Origin: Mucilaginibacter straminoryzae
Lineage (GTDB): Bacteria; Bacteroidota; Bacteroidia; Sphingobacteriales; Sphingobacteriaceae
NCBI RefSeq assembly: GCF_022953055.1
Contig: NZ_JALJEJ010000011.1
Span: 62,001 to 126,000, forward strand
Length of the DNA stretch: 64,000 bases
Direction: 5' to 3'
A program made the translations under genes and the position numbers. Under the pieces are notes generated by a model, which was given only the letters and a program-made list of their open reading frames with translations, searched no databases and was not told the DNA's origin. Numbering within the stretch: position 1 is the first letter of the stretch; the number at the start of each line of letters is the position of its first letter. Shown here piece by piece: positions 55,860 to 64,000 of this stretch.

Positions 55860-56438
55860 ATGAGACACGGTAAAAAACACAACCACTTAGGTCGTACCGA
55901 CAGCCACCGCAAAGCGATGCTGGCTAACATGGCTTCTTCACTGATCGAACACAAACGCATCACTACTACTTTAGCAAAAGCTAAAGCCCTGCGTGTTTAT
56001 GTAGAGCCTATCATCACTAAATCTAAAAACGATACTACGCACTCACGTCGTACTGTATTCAGCTACCTGCAAAATAAAGATGCAGTTACTGTATTGTTCC
56101 GCGAAGTTGCAGAGAAAGTGGCTAACCGCCCAGGTGGTTATACCCGTATCATTAAGTTAGAAAACCGTTTAGGTGACAACGCCGAAATGGCACTGATTGA
56201 ATTAGTAGATTACAACGCTGTATACGGTGCTGATACTGCTGCTGCTCCTGCTAAGAAAGCTACCCGTCGTCGTGGTGGTGCTGGCAAAGGTAAAGCTGCT
56301 TCAGCTGCTACTGCAGAAGTTACTCCTGCTGATGACGCTACCGTTGCTGCTAACCCTGCAACTGAAACTCCTGCAACGCAAGCTCCATCTGCTGATGAAG
56401 TAAGCAACAAGGAAGATCAAGCTGAAAAAGGCGAGTAA
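55860..56438 (+). CDS. rplQ: Ribosomal protein L17 with Ala/Thr-rich tail
   Basis: A 192-residue protein. Residues 1-125 are canonical L17 ([40 protein letters not shown]). The last ~66 residues are low-complexity: a basic patch ([14 protein letters not shown]), then Ala/Thr/Pro, then an acidic end. It is the last gene of the ribosomal operon. Confidence 0.97.
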   Translation: MRHGKKHNHLGRTDSHRKAMLANMASSLIEHKRITTTLAKAKALRVYVEPIITKSKNDTTHSRRTVFSYLQNKDAVTVLFREVAEKVANRPGGYTRIIKLENRLGDNAEMALIELVDYNAVYGADTAAAPAKKATRRRGGAGKGKAASAATAEVTPADDATVAANPATETPATQAPSADEVSNKEDQAEKGE

Positions 56439-56458
56439 TTTTAATTACTACGATAACG

Positions 56459-56494
56459 AAAGCCCTGTCTGCTCAAAGCACGACGGGGCTTTTT
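56459..56494 (+). terminator. Terminator of the ribosomal operon
   Basis: AAAGCCCTGTC pairs with GACGGGGCTTT (one G-T pair) and is followed by a T run, 20 bases after rplQ. Confidence 0.88.
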
Positions 56495-56539
56495 GTTTCA
56501 GAATACTTTGCTCTGATAAGTGTTCCGTTAAAAAATTGC

Positions 56540-57157
56540 CTAGACCACCGGCAGGCGCCACTTCTTTTTGTAAGCAATCATCCGGACAGAGAATACCAGT
56601 AAGGCGCTGATGATGTCCAGCGGCGCATCTGTAAGTACCGGCCTTAGCAGGAAATAGCCAATGCCGCCAATAATGCAGGTGGTGGCGTAGATCACTTCTT
56701 TCTGAAAGATTACCGGTACACGGTTCAGCAATACATCACGCAGTACCCCGCCAAAGCAGGCGGTAATAGTGCCCAGGACAATGCAAACCCCAGGCGACAA
56801 GTGCGCCGCAATGCCTTTGCGTAAGCCAATCACGGTAAATAACCCCAGGCCAAGGGCGTCAAAAAAGATCAGTGTGCGTTGGAAGTTTTCGCTTTTGCCT
56901 TTTAACAGGATGGCAGCGATCACACTTACGGAAATCACTGTCAAAGTACTGGTATCCCGCATCCAGGCAACGGGTGTAGCGCCAATCAGAATATCCCTGA
57001 TGGTACCGCCGCCAATGGCAGTAACAAAAGCGATTACCAACAGGCCAAAGATATCCAGTTTCTTTTCCATAGCAGCGAACACACCGGAAATGGCAAAAGC
57101 TGCCGTACCGAGAATCTCGATGATATGGGAAAGGCTGGAAATAGAATCGAACAGCAT
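56540..57157 (-). CDS. TRIC/UPF0126-type membrane channel protein
   Basis: A 205-residue, about seven-segment membrane protein with two repeats of the signature: AIGGGTIRDILIG and CFGGVLRDVLLN. Members are trimeric cation channels related to eukaryotic TRIC. Likely a potassium channel in the inner membrane. Convergent with rplQ. Confidence 0.88.
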   Translation of the reverse strand: MLFDSISSLSHIIEILGTAAFAISGVFAAMEKKLDIFGLLVIAFVTAIGGGTIRDILIGATPVAWMRDTSTLTVISVSVIAAILLKGKSENFQRTLIFFDALGLGLFTVIGLRKGIAAHLSPGVCIVLGTITACFGGVLRDVLLNRVPVIFQKEVIYATTCIIGGIGYFLLRPVLTDAPLDIISALLVFSVRMIAYKKKWRLPVV

Positions 57158-57198
57158 AAAACTTTGTGGCCTGAAGATAATATTATTGAACGGAATAG

Positions 57199-57708
57199 CT
57201 AACTAATCCATGAGCGCCAGTAACCCGTATCTAATCGTTTCCATCTGCCCTGAGTTTTTACATAAATTTCAATGCCACCCTCGCCACAAAGGCCGCCGCA
57301 ATGATAGGCGCGGTTGATGAATACCGTTTTTCTGTCTCGGGAAAATACGGGTAGTGAAATATAAGTTATCGGTAAATGCCTGTCAGACTTAAGGTGCCAG
57401 TCAATACCTTTAAATTGCGAAGTATCTAAACCTGCCACTTGTCTGTAAACCTTTACTTGTGATAAGACATACAGACAGTCTTTTGGCGAAATTTCAAAGC
57501 TGATGCCAAAGTTTCTGAAAGCAAAAAAGCGGTCCATGCCGACCATATAGTCAAACGGTTTTACGGTATCGCAAAGTTTTTTGGCAGGGTTTTCTTTGAG
57601 GTACCATTTCAAGAAATCGTACTGCTCTTTTTGGGTAGGCAAACTTTGGCTGTTAGTATTTAATAATAAAGAAAGGCTGATAAGGACTAATAGGCACACT
57701 CTTTTCAT
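57199..57708 (-). CDS. Exported protein of unknown function
   Basis: A 169-residue protein with a signal peptide (to ~20, LLNTNSQ). It has three or four cysteines in the mature part, including CGGLCGEGG (about residues 137-145), suggesting a disulfide or metal-bound loop. I recognise no family. It lies between the channel gene and the serine hydrolase, all on the minus strand. Confidence 0.55.
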   Translation of the reverse strand: MKRVCLLVLISLSLLLNTNSQSLPTQKEQYDFLKWYLKENPAKKLCDTVKPFDYMVGMDRFFAFRNFGISFEISPKDCLYVLSQVKVYRQVAGLDTSQFKGIDWHLKSDRHLPITYISLPVFSRDRKTVFINRAYHCGGLCGEGGIEIYVKTQGRWKRLDTGYWRSWIS

Positions 57709-57829
57709 ACTTAAATTTACGAGAAATAATGCAACTTAAGCTCTGTTGTTATAGCCGATCCCTTAAAAGAAGCCTAACTGGAAGAGGCTCGCCAGACACG
57801 GCAGACCTCCTCCGGATAAATCAGTCGAT

Positions 57830-58900
57830 TTAGAAAATTTCCTTACCGATGCTGTAGGCAAAGTCCCCTAAATCGGTCAGGTTGGTGTTGCTTAAAATTA
57901 TGATCGTTAAATCTTTATTTAAATATCGTACAACAATATCATTGGCACCCATAATAGATCCGAACCGCTCCATCCTTTTATACTTATTGTTTTTGCCTTT
58001 GCTGTCACTTATCCAAACGCTGTAGCCGTACTCGCCAAGACCTGGTGTTAACATTAAATCTAATGCACGTTTGCTAATCAGCTTCAGGTCATAAACCGCG
58101 TTCCAGAATTTCAACAGGTCTGCCGTAGTCGAATACATCCCACCTGCTGCGTACCAGTTTTCCATATAAACGGGAAGATCCGGAACCAGGTGCCCAACGT
58201 CTTTTCGCATCATATAGGTGTTGGCCAGTCTTTTTACCAATTTGGCTTGAGATAGCATTCCGGAATTTGCCATCCCCAATGGTTTTAATAACCGTTCATT
58301 TAAAATCTCTTCATAGGGCTTTTTATAGATGCCTTCCAGTATTTTACCCAAGATGATATAATCGCCGTTGTTATAATCAAACTTCTCGCCCGGGTTATTC
58401 ACCAGGGGGTACGAAGCAAAATTATCCAGCAGTTGATCGGTAGTATATGGCTTCTGATAAAAACTAACACCATATTTTATGGCGTTTTCAAAACTCTTAA
58501 TTGTGTCGGTGTTACTCATGCCCGAGGTATGGTTCAGCAATTGATGTATACTCACCTTGTCGCCGGCCTCTCCCTTATAGTTTGGTAGATACGTTTTCAT
58601 CTTAGCGTTCAAATCAATCTTTCCGGCATCGTACAATTGCAAAATAAGTACGGCTGTAAAAGACTTGGTGATGGAGCAAATTTTATATCGGGTATCGTTA
58701 GTTGCCGGTAGGGCGAACTCGCGATTAACCAAGCCGTAACTTTTGTGATAGCTAACCTTTCCATTTTCCTGGATCAGAATTGTTCCATCGAACTGATGTT
58801 TAGCCACGTAACCGTTTATAAAAGATTGCAGCTTCTTGGGTTGTGCTTGTATCGGCAGGCTGCCAATAGAAAGTAGCAGTAAGTAGAGTAATTTCTTCAT
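57830..58900 (-). CDS. Serine hydrolase of the class C beta-lactamase family
   Basis: A 356-residue exported enzyme with a signal peptide (to ~20). The active-site motifs are S76-I-T-K79 and Y176-N-N. It lacks obvious resistance context, so a D-aminopeptidase, esterase or cell-wall enzyme is more likely than an antibiotic-hydrolysing enzyme. Divergently placed from the transposase. Confidence 0.85.
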   Translation of the reverse strand: MKKLLYLLLLSIGSLPIQAQPKKLQSFINGYVAKHQFDGTILIQENGKVSYHKSYGLVNREFALPATNDTRYKICSITKSFTAVLILQLYDAGKIDLNAKMKTYLPNYKGEAGDKVSIHQLLNHTSGMSNTDTIKSFENAIKYGVSFYQKPYTTDQLLDNFASYPLVNNPGEKFDYNNGDYIILGKILEGIYKKPYEEILNERLLKPLGMANSGMLSQAKLVKRLANTYMMRKDVGHLVPDLPVYMENWYAAGGMYSTTADLLKFWNAVYDLKLISKRALDLMLTPGLGEYGYSVWISDSKGKNNKYKRMERFGSIMGANDIVVRYLNKDLTIIILSNTNLTDLGDFAYSIGKEIF

Positions 58901-59000
58901 CGCTAACGGATTTCTTTTTATCAGACGACGTTTACCGTCATGAGGTTACATACTACAAGCATCGTTTCAATCTTTTCGGCTATCTCGACCAACCTCAGTG

Positions 59001-59034
59001 CGCAGTCGCTCGGCTCTAGCCGAGTGACGACTAT
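59001..59034. repeat. REP hairpin upstream of the transposase
   Basis: GTCGCTCGGCT pairs with AGCCGAGTGAC (one wobble), flanked by GCA and GACTAT. An identical architecture is found at 59868-59899 and related ones at 59706 and 59814. Confidence 0.8.
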
Positions 59035-59153
59035 CCTATTACACTATAGTTGTCGTGAGCTAACCGTCCCGGCATGAATCAATACGTGAGATTAAGCCAA
59101 GGCAGTTTTTCATTATATATAATTATATCAAACCAAAAAGATAAATTGGCTCT

Positions 59154-59681
59154 ATGTCAGAACTAAGAAAAGCTTCTACTGATAGACCTTATTTTATTAC
59201 GCTGACCGTAGTGGGATGGATAGATATTTTTACGCGCGATGTTTACTGTCGGCAAATTATAGAGAGCCTGGATTATTGCAGAAAGAACAAGGGATTGAAA
59301 ATTTATGCCTATTGTATCATGAGTAGTCATATCCACCTGATTATATCTCATGATGAGAGTAAGTTACCCTCTGTTCTTAGAGATTTTAAGAGTTTTACAG
59401 CGAAAAGAATATTGGAACTGGTAAATGATGTGCAGGAAAGCCGCAGAGAATGGTTGTTGTACTTATTCAGATATTTCGCGAATAACAAAAAGCAGAACAG
59501 CGAACATGTGTTCTGGCAGAAAACTTCTTATTCTATCGAACTCATCACTCCGTTGGTATTTGATCAAAAGTTGGATTATATTCATCATAATCCTGTAAAA
59601 GCAATGGTGGTTAGCGAAGCAACTTCATATGTTTACAGCAGTGCTAATCCGGATTCTCCGTTAATAGTAGACGAAAGCTAA
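59154..59681 (+). CDS. REP-associated tyrosine transposase (RAYT, Y1 family)
   Basis: A 175-residue HUH single-strand nuclease of the IS200-like family. The HUH motif is in MSSHIHLIISHDES; the probable catalytic tyrosine is in LDYIHHNPVKA. RAYTs process REP hairpins and usually stay immobile. One REP lies upstream and three downstream. The gene separates the serine hydrolase from dnaK. Confidence 0.88.
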   Translation: MSELRKASTDRPYFITLTVVGWIDIFTRDVYCRQIIESLDYCRKNKGLKIYAYCIMSSHIHLIISHDESKLPSVLRDFKSFTAKRILELVNDVQESRREWLLYLFRYFANNKKQNSEHVFWQKTSYSIELITPLVFDQKLDYIHHNPVKAMVVSEATSYVYSSANPDSPLIVDES

Positions 59682-59899
59682 TAGGCCGGAGGCCCGGCAA
59701 TAGCTAGTCACTCGCGAGACGCGAGCGACTGCATTTTAATTAATACCATCATCCCGCGATGTGGCCGCAGGCTCTGGATGAAAGCTGATAGGCCAGAGGC
59801 CCGGCAATAACGAGTCACTCGCGAGACGCGAGCGACTACATTTTAGTTGATGCTTCCCCCCGCTCTGCAGTCGCTCGGCTCCAGCCGAGTGACGACTAT
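59674..59899. repeat. REP cluster downstream of the transposase (two GTCACTCGCG units and one GTCGCTCGGCT unit)
   Basis: Hairpins GTCACTCGCGAGACGCGAGCGAC at 59706-59728 and 59814-59836 (positions approximate), and GTCGCTCGGCTCCAGCCGAGTGAC at 59870-59893. The first two lie in a direct duplication: GAAAGCTAATAGGCCGGAGG at 59673 and GAAAGCTGATAGGCCAGAGG at 59780. The left and right elements have different stems, as in BIME arrangements. The rest of the 59682-60121 spacer holds the dnaK promoter. Confidence 0.8.
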
Positions 59900-60059
59900 T
59901 TATTTTAGTCAGGTGTGATTAGACTAACAGATTTATCCCTTGCTTGGAAACTAATAAAATAGAAACCTGTCTCTGCCAACCTGTCACGGCTAAGTCACCC
60001 ATGCTGACTAAAAGTTTCGTTTCTGCCACCTCTGAAGTTTATTTTCTGCCAATTGCCGC

Positions 60060-60076
60060 TTGGCACAACCCTTGAT
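60060..60076 (+). promoter_or_regulatory. Sigma-54-like promoter of dnaK
   Basis: TTGGCACAACCCTTGAT has GG at 60062-60063 and GA at 60074-60075 with 10 bases between, against the sigma-54 consensus TGGCACG-N4-TTGC. The -12 C is A. It lies ~46 bases before the dnaK ATG. TCTGCCAACCTGTCA (59972-59986) and two more CTGCCA words lie upstream and could bind an activator. Confidence 0.55.
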
Positions 60077-60121
60077 AAATAGGAGTAATAACAAACTTTA
60101 AAAAAGGAAAAAATCAATCAT

Positions 60122-62035
60122 ATGTCTAAAATCATTGGAATCGACTTAGGAACAACAAACTCTTGCGTGGCCGTAATGGAAGGCAACGAGCCTGTGGTTA
60201 TTGCCAACAGCGAGGGCAAGCGCACTACACCATCTGTAGTAGCATTTGTTGATAACGGCGAGCGTAAAGTAGGCGACCCTGCTAAACGCCAGGCTATAAC
60301 CAACCCAAGAAAAACTATCTATTCTATCAAACGCTTTATGGGTAACAAGTTTGACGAAGTTACCAAAGAAACAGAGCGTGTACCATATGCCGTAGTTCGT
60401 GGCGACAACAATACGCCTCGTGTCGAAATCGGCGACCGTAAATATACTCCGCAGGAAATTTCTGCCATGATTCTTCAGAAAATGAAGAAAACTGCTGAAG
60501 ACTTCCTGGGAACTGAAGTAACCGAGGCGGTTATCACCGTACCTGCTTACTTTAACGATGCACAACGCCAGGCAACTAAAGAAGCCGGCGAAATTGCAGG
60601 TTTGAACGTTAAACGTATCATCAACGAGCCTACTGCTGCTGCCCTGGCTTACGGCCTGGATAAAGCCCACAAGGACATGAAAATTGTGGTGTTTGACTGT
60701 GGTGGTGGTACCCATGACGTGTCGGTACTTGAATTAGGTGATGGCGTGTTCGAAGTAAAATCAACCGACGGTGATACCCACCTTGGTGGTGACGACTTTG
60801 ACCAGGTAATCATCGACTGGTTAGCAGACGAGTTCAAAAGCGAAGAAGGCCTTGACCTGCGTAAAGACCCTATGGCTTTACAACGCTTAAAAGAAGCTGC
60901 TGAGAAAGCTAAAATCGAGCTTTCAAGCACTGCACAAAGCGAAATTAACTTACCATATATCACCGCTGTTGACGGTATGCCTAAACACTTGGTTAAATCT
61001 TTAACCCGTGCAAAATTTGAGCAACTGGCAGATAGCCTGATCAAACGTACCATTGAGCCTTGCCGTACTGCATTGAAAAATGCCGGTTACAGCACTTCTG
61101 ATATCGACGAGATTATCCTGGTAGGTGGTTCAACCCGTATCCCTGCCATTCAGGAAGCCGTTCAGAAATTCTTTGGTAAAGCGCCTTCAAAAGGTGTAAA
61201 TCCTGACGAAGTGGTAGCTATCGGTGCTGCAATTCAAGGTGGTGTATTAACCGGTGAAGTAAAAGACGTGTTACTGTTAGACGTTACCCCGCTTTCATTA
61301 GGTATCGAAACCATGGGTGGTGTAATGACCAAGCTGATCGAAGCGAACACTACTATCCCGACTAAAAAGTCAGAAACGTTCTCTACTGCATCAGACAACC
61401 AGCCTTCTGTAGAAATTCACATTCTGCAAGGTGAGCGTCCGATGGCTGCGCAGAACCGTACTTTAGGTCGCTTCCACCTGGATAGCATTCCGCCTGCTCC
61501 TCGTGGTGTGCCACAAATCGAAGTAACTTTTGATATTGATGCAAACGGTATCTTACACGTATCTGCTAAAGATAAAGCTACCGGTAAAGAGCAAAAGATC
61601 CGTATCGAAGCTTCTTCAGGTTTAACAGATGCTGAAATTAAGAAGATGAAAGACGAGGCTGAAGCTAACGCCGAAGCAGACAGAAGAGCAAAAGAGGAAG
61701 TTGAAAAACTGAACGGTGCTGATGCCCTGATCTTCTCTACCGAAAAGCAACTGAAAGAATATGGTGACAAAATCCCCGCTGACAAAAAAGCACCTATTGA
61801 GTCATCATTAGAAAAACTGAAAAGCGCTTACGCTGCTAAAAACCTGGCTGACATTGAAGCTGCACAAACAGAGCTCAACAACGCATGGGCTGCAGCATCT
61901 GAAGACATGTACAAAGCAACAGCAGACGCTGGTCAGCAAGGCGGCCAACAAGGTCCCGGCCCTGACGCTAACGCTGGTGGCGCACAAGGCAACTCAGATA
62001 CAGTAACTGACGTTGACTTTGAAGAGGTTAAATAA
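60122..62035 (+). CDS. dnaK: Molecular chaperone DnaK (Hsp70)
   Basis: A 637-residue Hsp70 of normal length. Motifs are [20 protein letters not shown], the substrate-binding domain [12 protein letters not shown] and an EEVK end. The phosphate-2 loop reads [10 protein letters not shown] rather than the common DLGGGTFDVS. The C-terminal lid is Ala/Gly/Gln-rich. It is transcribed alone, without dnaJ or grpE next to it, and ends in a strong terminator. Probably heat-shock induced. Confidence 0.98.
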   Translation: MSKIIGIDLGTTNSCVAVMEGNEPVVIANSEGKRTTPSVVAFVDNGERKVGDPAKRQAITNPRKTIYSIKRFMGNKFDEVTKETERVPYAVVRGDNNTPRVEIGDRKYTPQEISAMILQKMKKTAEDFLGTEVTEAVITVPAYFNDAQRQATKEAGEIAGLNVKRIINEPTAAALAYGLDKAHKDMKIVVFDCGGGTHDVSVLELGDGVFEVKSTDGDTHLGGDDFDQVIIDWLADEFKSEEGLDLRKDPMALQRLKEAAEKAKIELSSTAQSEINLPYITAVDGMPKHLVKSLTRAKFEQLADSLIKRTIEPCRTALKNAGYSTSDIDEIILVGGSTRIPAIQEAVQKFFGKAPSKGVNPDEVVAIGAAIQGGVLTGEVKDVLLLDVTPLSLGIETMGGVMTKLIEANTTIPTKKSETFSTASDNQPSVEIHILQGERPMAAQNRTLGRFHLDSIPPAPRGVPQIEVTFDIDANGILHVSAKDKATGKEQKIRIEASSGLTDAEIKKMKDEAEANAEADRRAKEEVEKLNGADALIFSTEKQLKEYGDKIPADKKAPIESSLEKLKSAYAAKNLADIEAAQTELNNAWAAASEDMYKATADAGQQGGQQGPGPDANAGGAQGNSDTVTDVDFEEVK

Positions 62036-62040
62036 TGTAT

Positions 62041-62071
62041 AAAAAGAGGGGGATTTATCTCCCTCTTTTTG
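62041..62071 (+). terminator. Terminator of dnaK
   Basis: AAAAAGAGGG pairs with CCCTCTTTTT, followed by G and T-rich DNA, ~6 bases after the stop. Confidence 0.85.
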
Positions 62072-62098
62072 TTTAAACTGAAATCAAAATTAATTTAT

Positions 62099-62305
62099 AT
62101 GGATAAACAATTTAATATAGGTGATCAAGTCCGATTGAAATCGGGTGGGCCAGTAATGACGGTTGATAGTATTGATGATAATACTTCTAGATTGGTATGC
62201 GTTTGGTTTGATAGCAAAAAAGTTTTTCAACATGCTAAATTTATAGCAGACACTTTGGAAAAGTATGAACCAAGTTCAAGTGTTCCTGGGATTTATTTTG
62301 CATAA
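62099..62305 (+). CDS. DUF2158 (YodC-like) small protein
   Basis: A 68-residue protein starting MDKQFNIGDQVRLKSGGPVM, the DUF2158 pattern, with FDSKKVFQHAKF near the end. I use this ATG; a longer in-frame TTG would lie inside the dnaK terminator. The function of the family is unknown. It is AT-rich compared with dnaK. Confidence 0.75.
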   Translation: MDKQFNIGDQVRLKSGGPVMTVDSIDDNTSRLVCVWFDSKKVFQHAKFIADTLEKYEPSSSVPGIYFA

Positions 62306-62343
62306 ACTTAACTTTAATAATATTGAAAGAAATATACTTAGCT

Positions 62344-62380
62344 TGAAAACCCTGCTTGTTAAATCGGCAGGGTTTTTTGT
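62344..62380 (+). terminator. Terminator of the DUF2158 gene
   Basis: AAAACCCTGC pairs with GCAGGGTTTT and is followed by a T run. Confidence 0.85.
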
Positions 62381-62419
62381 TGGAATTTAATCAAGAGAGC
62401 GATCTCTTTAAAGCGGGGG

Positions 62420-63154
62420 TTATTCTTTAATAGTAGTTGTTTCTGCTGTCGCTGTTTCTTCTGCTTCCTTTGCTTTTAATGCTTCGGTAACGCGATAATG
62501 TTTATTGATGTAATGCCTTCTGAGTATCACCAGGGCTGGCCAGATCAGTAAAGGGCAAAGCCAGCTGAGTGGTAGCGAAATAAATGAAACGATGATGCCT
62601 ACTCCAAATATCAGTGGTATGGTTAAAGACCGGGCGATAAAAAGTTCCTGGAAGATAGTAGATGGAAAATGGTTGACGATGCCCGACTGCGGATGGGTGA
62701 TATACCTGGTGATGCCATAGTTCAGCAGACCGGTAATTATAATGTTGCTGTTGTAGAAAAGTAACGGCAGGTGATAGTTAATATTCTCGCTGTAATAGGC
62801 AGATGAGAACGGCATTAGCACGATGGAGAACAGGAATAAAAAATTCAGCAAAATGAGTTTATCGCTGTATTGGTTTACAAAGCCATAAAGTCTGTGATGA
62901 CTGCGCCAGTAGATACCAATCACAAAAAAGCTGATGATAAAACCGATGAACTTAGGCGTAAGGGACGATAGCTGAAACAGTTGATCGCGTAAGCTACGCG
63001 AATGTACTTCCGGTGCTTTAATTTCTATGATAAGTAGTGTAATCGCAATGGCAAATACGGCATCGCTGAAAAGAATGATGCGGTCTATCTGGAAGTCTTT
63101 ACGCTCTGGATCGTGCTGTTCTAAAAAATGTTCTTTAGCCATAAATTTTATCAA
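62420..63154 (-). CDS. TMEM175-type (DUF1211) membrane channel protein
   Basis: A 244-residue, six-segment membrane protein. The first segment carries the TMEM175 signature RIILFSDAVFAIAITLL (about residues 25-41), which lines the pore in this potassium-channel family. The C-terminal tail is Glu/Lys/Thr-rich and probably cytoplasmic. Confidence 0.88.
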   Translation of the reverse strand: MIKFMAKEHFLEQHDPERKDFQIDRIILFSDAVFAIAITLLIIEIKAPEVHSRSLRDQLFQLSSLTPKFIGFIISFFVIGIYWRSHHRLYGFVNQYSDKLILLNFLFLFSIVLMPFSSAYYSENINYHLPLLFYNSNIIITGLLNYGITRYITHPQSGIVNHFPSTIFQELFIARSLTIPLIFGVGIIVSFISLPLSWLCPLLIWPALVILRRHYINKHYRVTEALKAKEAEETATAETTTIKE

Positions 63155-63183
63155 TGGTTAAAATAACAATTCCCCCGAAATAA

Positions 63184-63209
63184 TAAAAGCGCCGATGGAG
63201 GCGCTTTTT
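63184..63209 (-). terminator. Terminator downstream of the GH31 gene
   Basis: AAAAGCGCC pairs with GGCGCTTTT around GATGGA. T runs occur on both strands, so it may act in both directions. Confidence 0.75.
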
Positions 63210-63229
63210 ACTAAACATTTAGAGGTAAT

Positions 63230-64000
63230 TTATAAAGTGATGTTTATTTGCTGTGGTGTAAGCGTGGAAGGCTGGACGGTTTTACCATCGAAGCCGTGTA
63301 GAATCACCTGTAATTGTGTAAACCTGGAAGTATAGCTACCCTCCCCCTCGCTGATGGTAAGGGTCTGGTTAGCCGGATCATAACTAATCGTTCTTAAATA
63401 ATATGCCCCGTTTTCATAGTCATAAGTTTCGCCGTCATCTTCGTAATAGGTGAAACTTGTTGCTTCGTTACCTTTCCAGATATGCAGTTCTAATACACCA
63501 TCGCCTTGCTCCTGCGTACTTTGCACAATGTGCTGCATGGGGATGATCGTACCGCTCTTAACAAACACCGGTAGGTCATCCAACGGTGCATCAACAGTGT
63601 ATGCTTCTCCTCCGTTATATAATTCATCTGAAGATAAGCGGTACCATTGCCCTTCTGGCAGGTAAACTTCTGCGCTATGGCGGGTACTGATCACGGGGGC
63701 TACCAGTATACTATCGCCAAAAAGGAACTCGTTCTGGAAAGCCTCATTGTATACCTGTTCATCAAAAGTATAATCAATGGCCAAGGTACGGCTTACCGGT
63801 AACCCGTTTTTGCAAGACTGGTAAAAGCTGGAATAGATGTACGGCAAAAGCTTATACCGTTGTTCAATATCTTTTTTGATGATCTGCTCGTTTGCTTCGC
63901 CCCATTCCCATGGCTCGCGCATTACCGTGCCCTGCATGGCGTGGTTACGGAACATCGGGGTATAAACGCCCAGCGAGTTCCAGCGTACCATCAGTTCGGG
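63230..64000 (-). CDS. GH31 glycosidase, C-terminal part (truncated by window edge)
   Basis: The frame is open past the right edge (codons for Pro-Glu-Leu precede the first in-window Met), so 256 residues of a longer protein are visible. ELMVRWNSLGVYTPMFRNHA is the GH31 segment near the end of the catalytic barrel; after it come the DUF5110-type beta domains (YYEDDGETYDYENGAY). The catalytic aspartates lie outside the window. Probably an alpha-glucosidase or alpha-xylosidase. Confidence 0.85.
   Translation of the reverse strand, partial: PELMVRWNSLGVYTPMFRNHAMQGTVMREPWEWGEANEQIIKKDIEQRYKLLPYIYSSFYQSCKNGLPVSRTLAIDYTFDEQVYNEAFQNEFLFGDSILVAPVISTRHSAEVYLPEGQWYRLSSDELYNGGEAYTVDAPLDDLPVFVKSGTIIPMQHIVQSTQEQGDGVLELHIWKGNEATSFTYYEDDGETYDYENGAYYLRTISYDPANQTLTISEGEGSYTSRFTQLQVILHGFDGKTVQPSTLTPQQINITL

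Noticed and set aside
60146-60715. 189-residue minus-strand reading frame inside dnaK
   Set aside because: Antisense shadow of dnaK, a common artefact.

Overview
The window is a chromosomal segment of a Bacteroidota bacterium, most likely a Sphingobacteriaceae member of the Mucilaginibacter/Pedobacter type. The signs are promoters of the form TTTG-N19-TAnnTTTG, several carboxypeptidase-like-domain and outer-membrane beta-barrel proteins, a DUF2723 membrane protein, two M1 peptidases of the gluzincin type, the tRNA-Gln/prs/rplY/pth cluster and a long str-S10-spc-alpha ribosomal locus. The genus is inferred from gene content and style, not from a marker search.

Layout. Positions 1-6214 hold a truncated outer-membrane-associated protein, a repeat-rich spacer, a GH1/RmlD-like fusion enzyme and a glycosyltransferase. 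Positions 6534-10818 carry a small secreted protein, accA, then pth, rplY, prs and tRNA-Gln on the minus strand. Positions 11029-24144 are plus-strand envelope genes: a DUF2723 protein, a START-domain protein, a TonB-type barrel, an ArsC-like reductase, an M1 peptidase, a carboxypeptidase-like protein, a coupled trio (Lgt-like, Tes-like radical SAM, small membrane protein) and a Spy-like protein. Positions 24447-28157 are the str operon with rpsJ. Positions 28175-40651 are 12.5 kb of unrelated genes that separate rpsJ from rplC: an AT-rich unknown pair, a MacB/FtsX-type permease, a TonB-C lipoprotein, a TyrA-like enzyme, a DUF433/DUF5615 toxin-antitoxin-like pair, an M1 peptidase and a kinase/regulator-oxidoreductase pair. 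Positions 40854-56494 are the S10-spc-alpha operon, rplC to rplQ, including secY, map, infA and rpoA. Positions 56540-64000 hold a TRIC-type channel, a secreted unknown, a serine hydrolase, a REP-associated transposase with its REP hairpins, dnaK behind a sigma-54-like promoter, a DUF2158 protein, a TMEM175-type channel and the C-terminal part of a GH31 glycosidase.

Two things stand out. The first is the trio at 21166-23574: a divergent Lgt paralogue, a radical SAM protein resembling archaeal tetraether synthase and a small membrane protein, with overlapping stop and start codons. It looks like an uncharacterised lipid-modification system. The second is a set of long imperfect hairpins built from repeated 7-9 nt words in at least eight spacers inside the ribosomal operons. 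Their 3' arms often end just before the next start codon.

Other intergenic DNA is filled with several distinct families of palindromic repeats (near 2.1, 5.0, 8.8, 9.6, 14.2-14.5, 24.3, 32.7 and 59.0-59.9 kb). This suggests a genome with a high load of small mobile or structured repeats.
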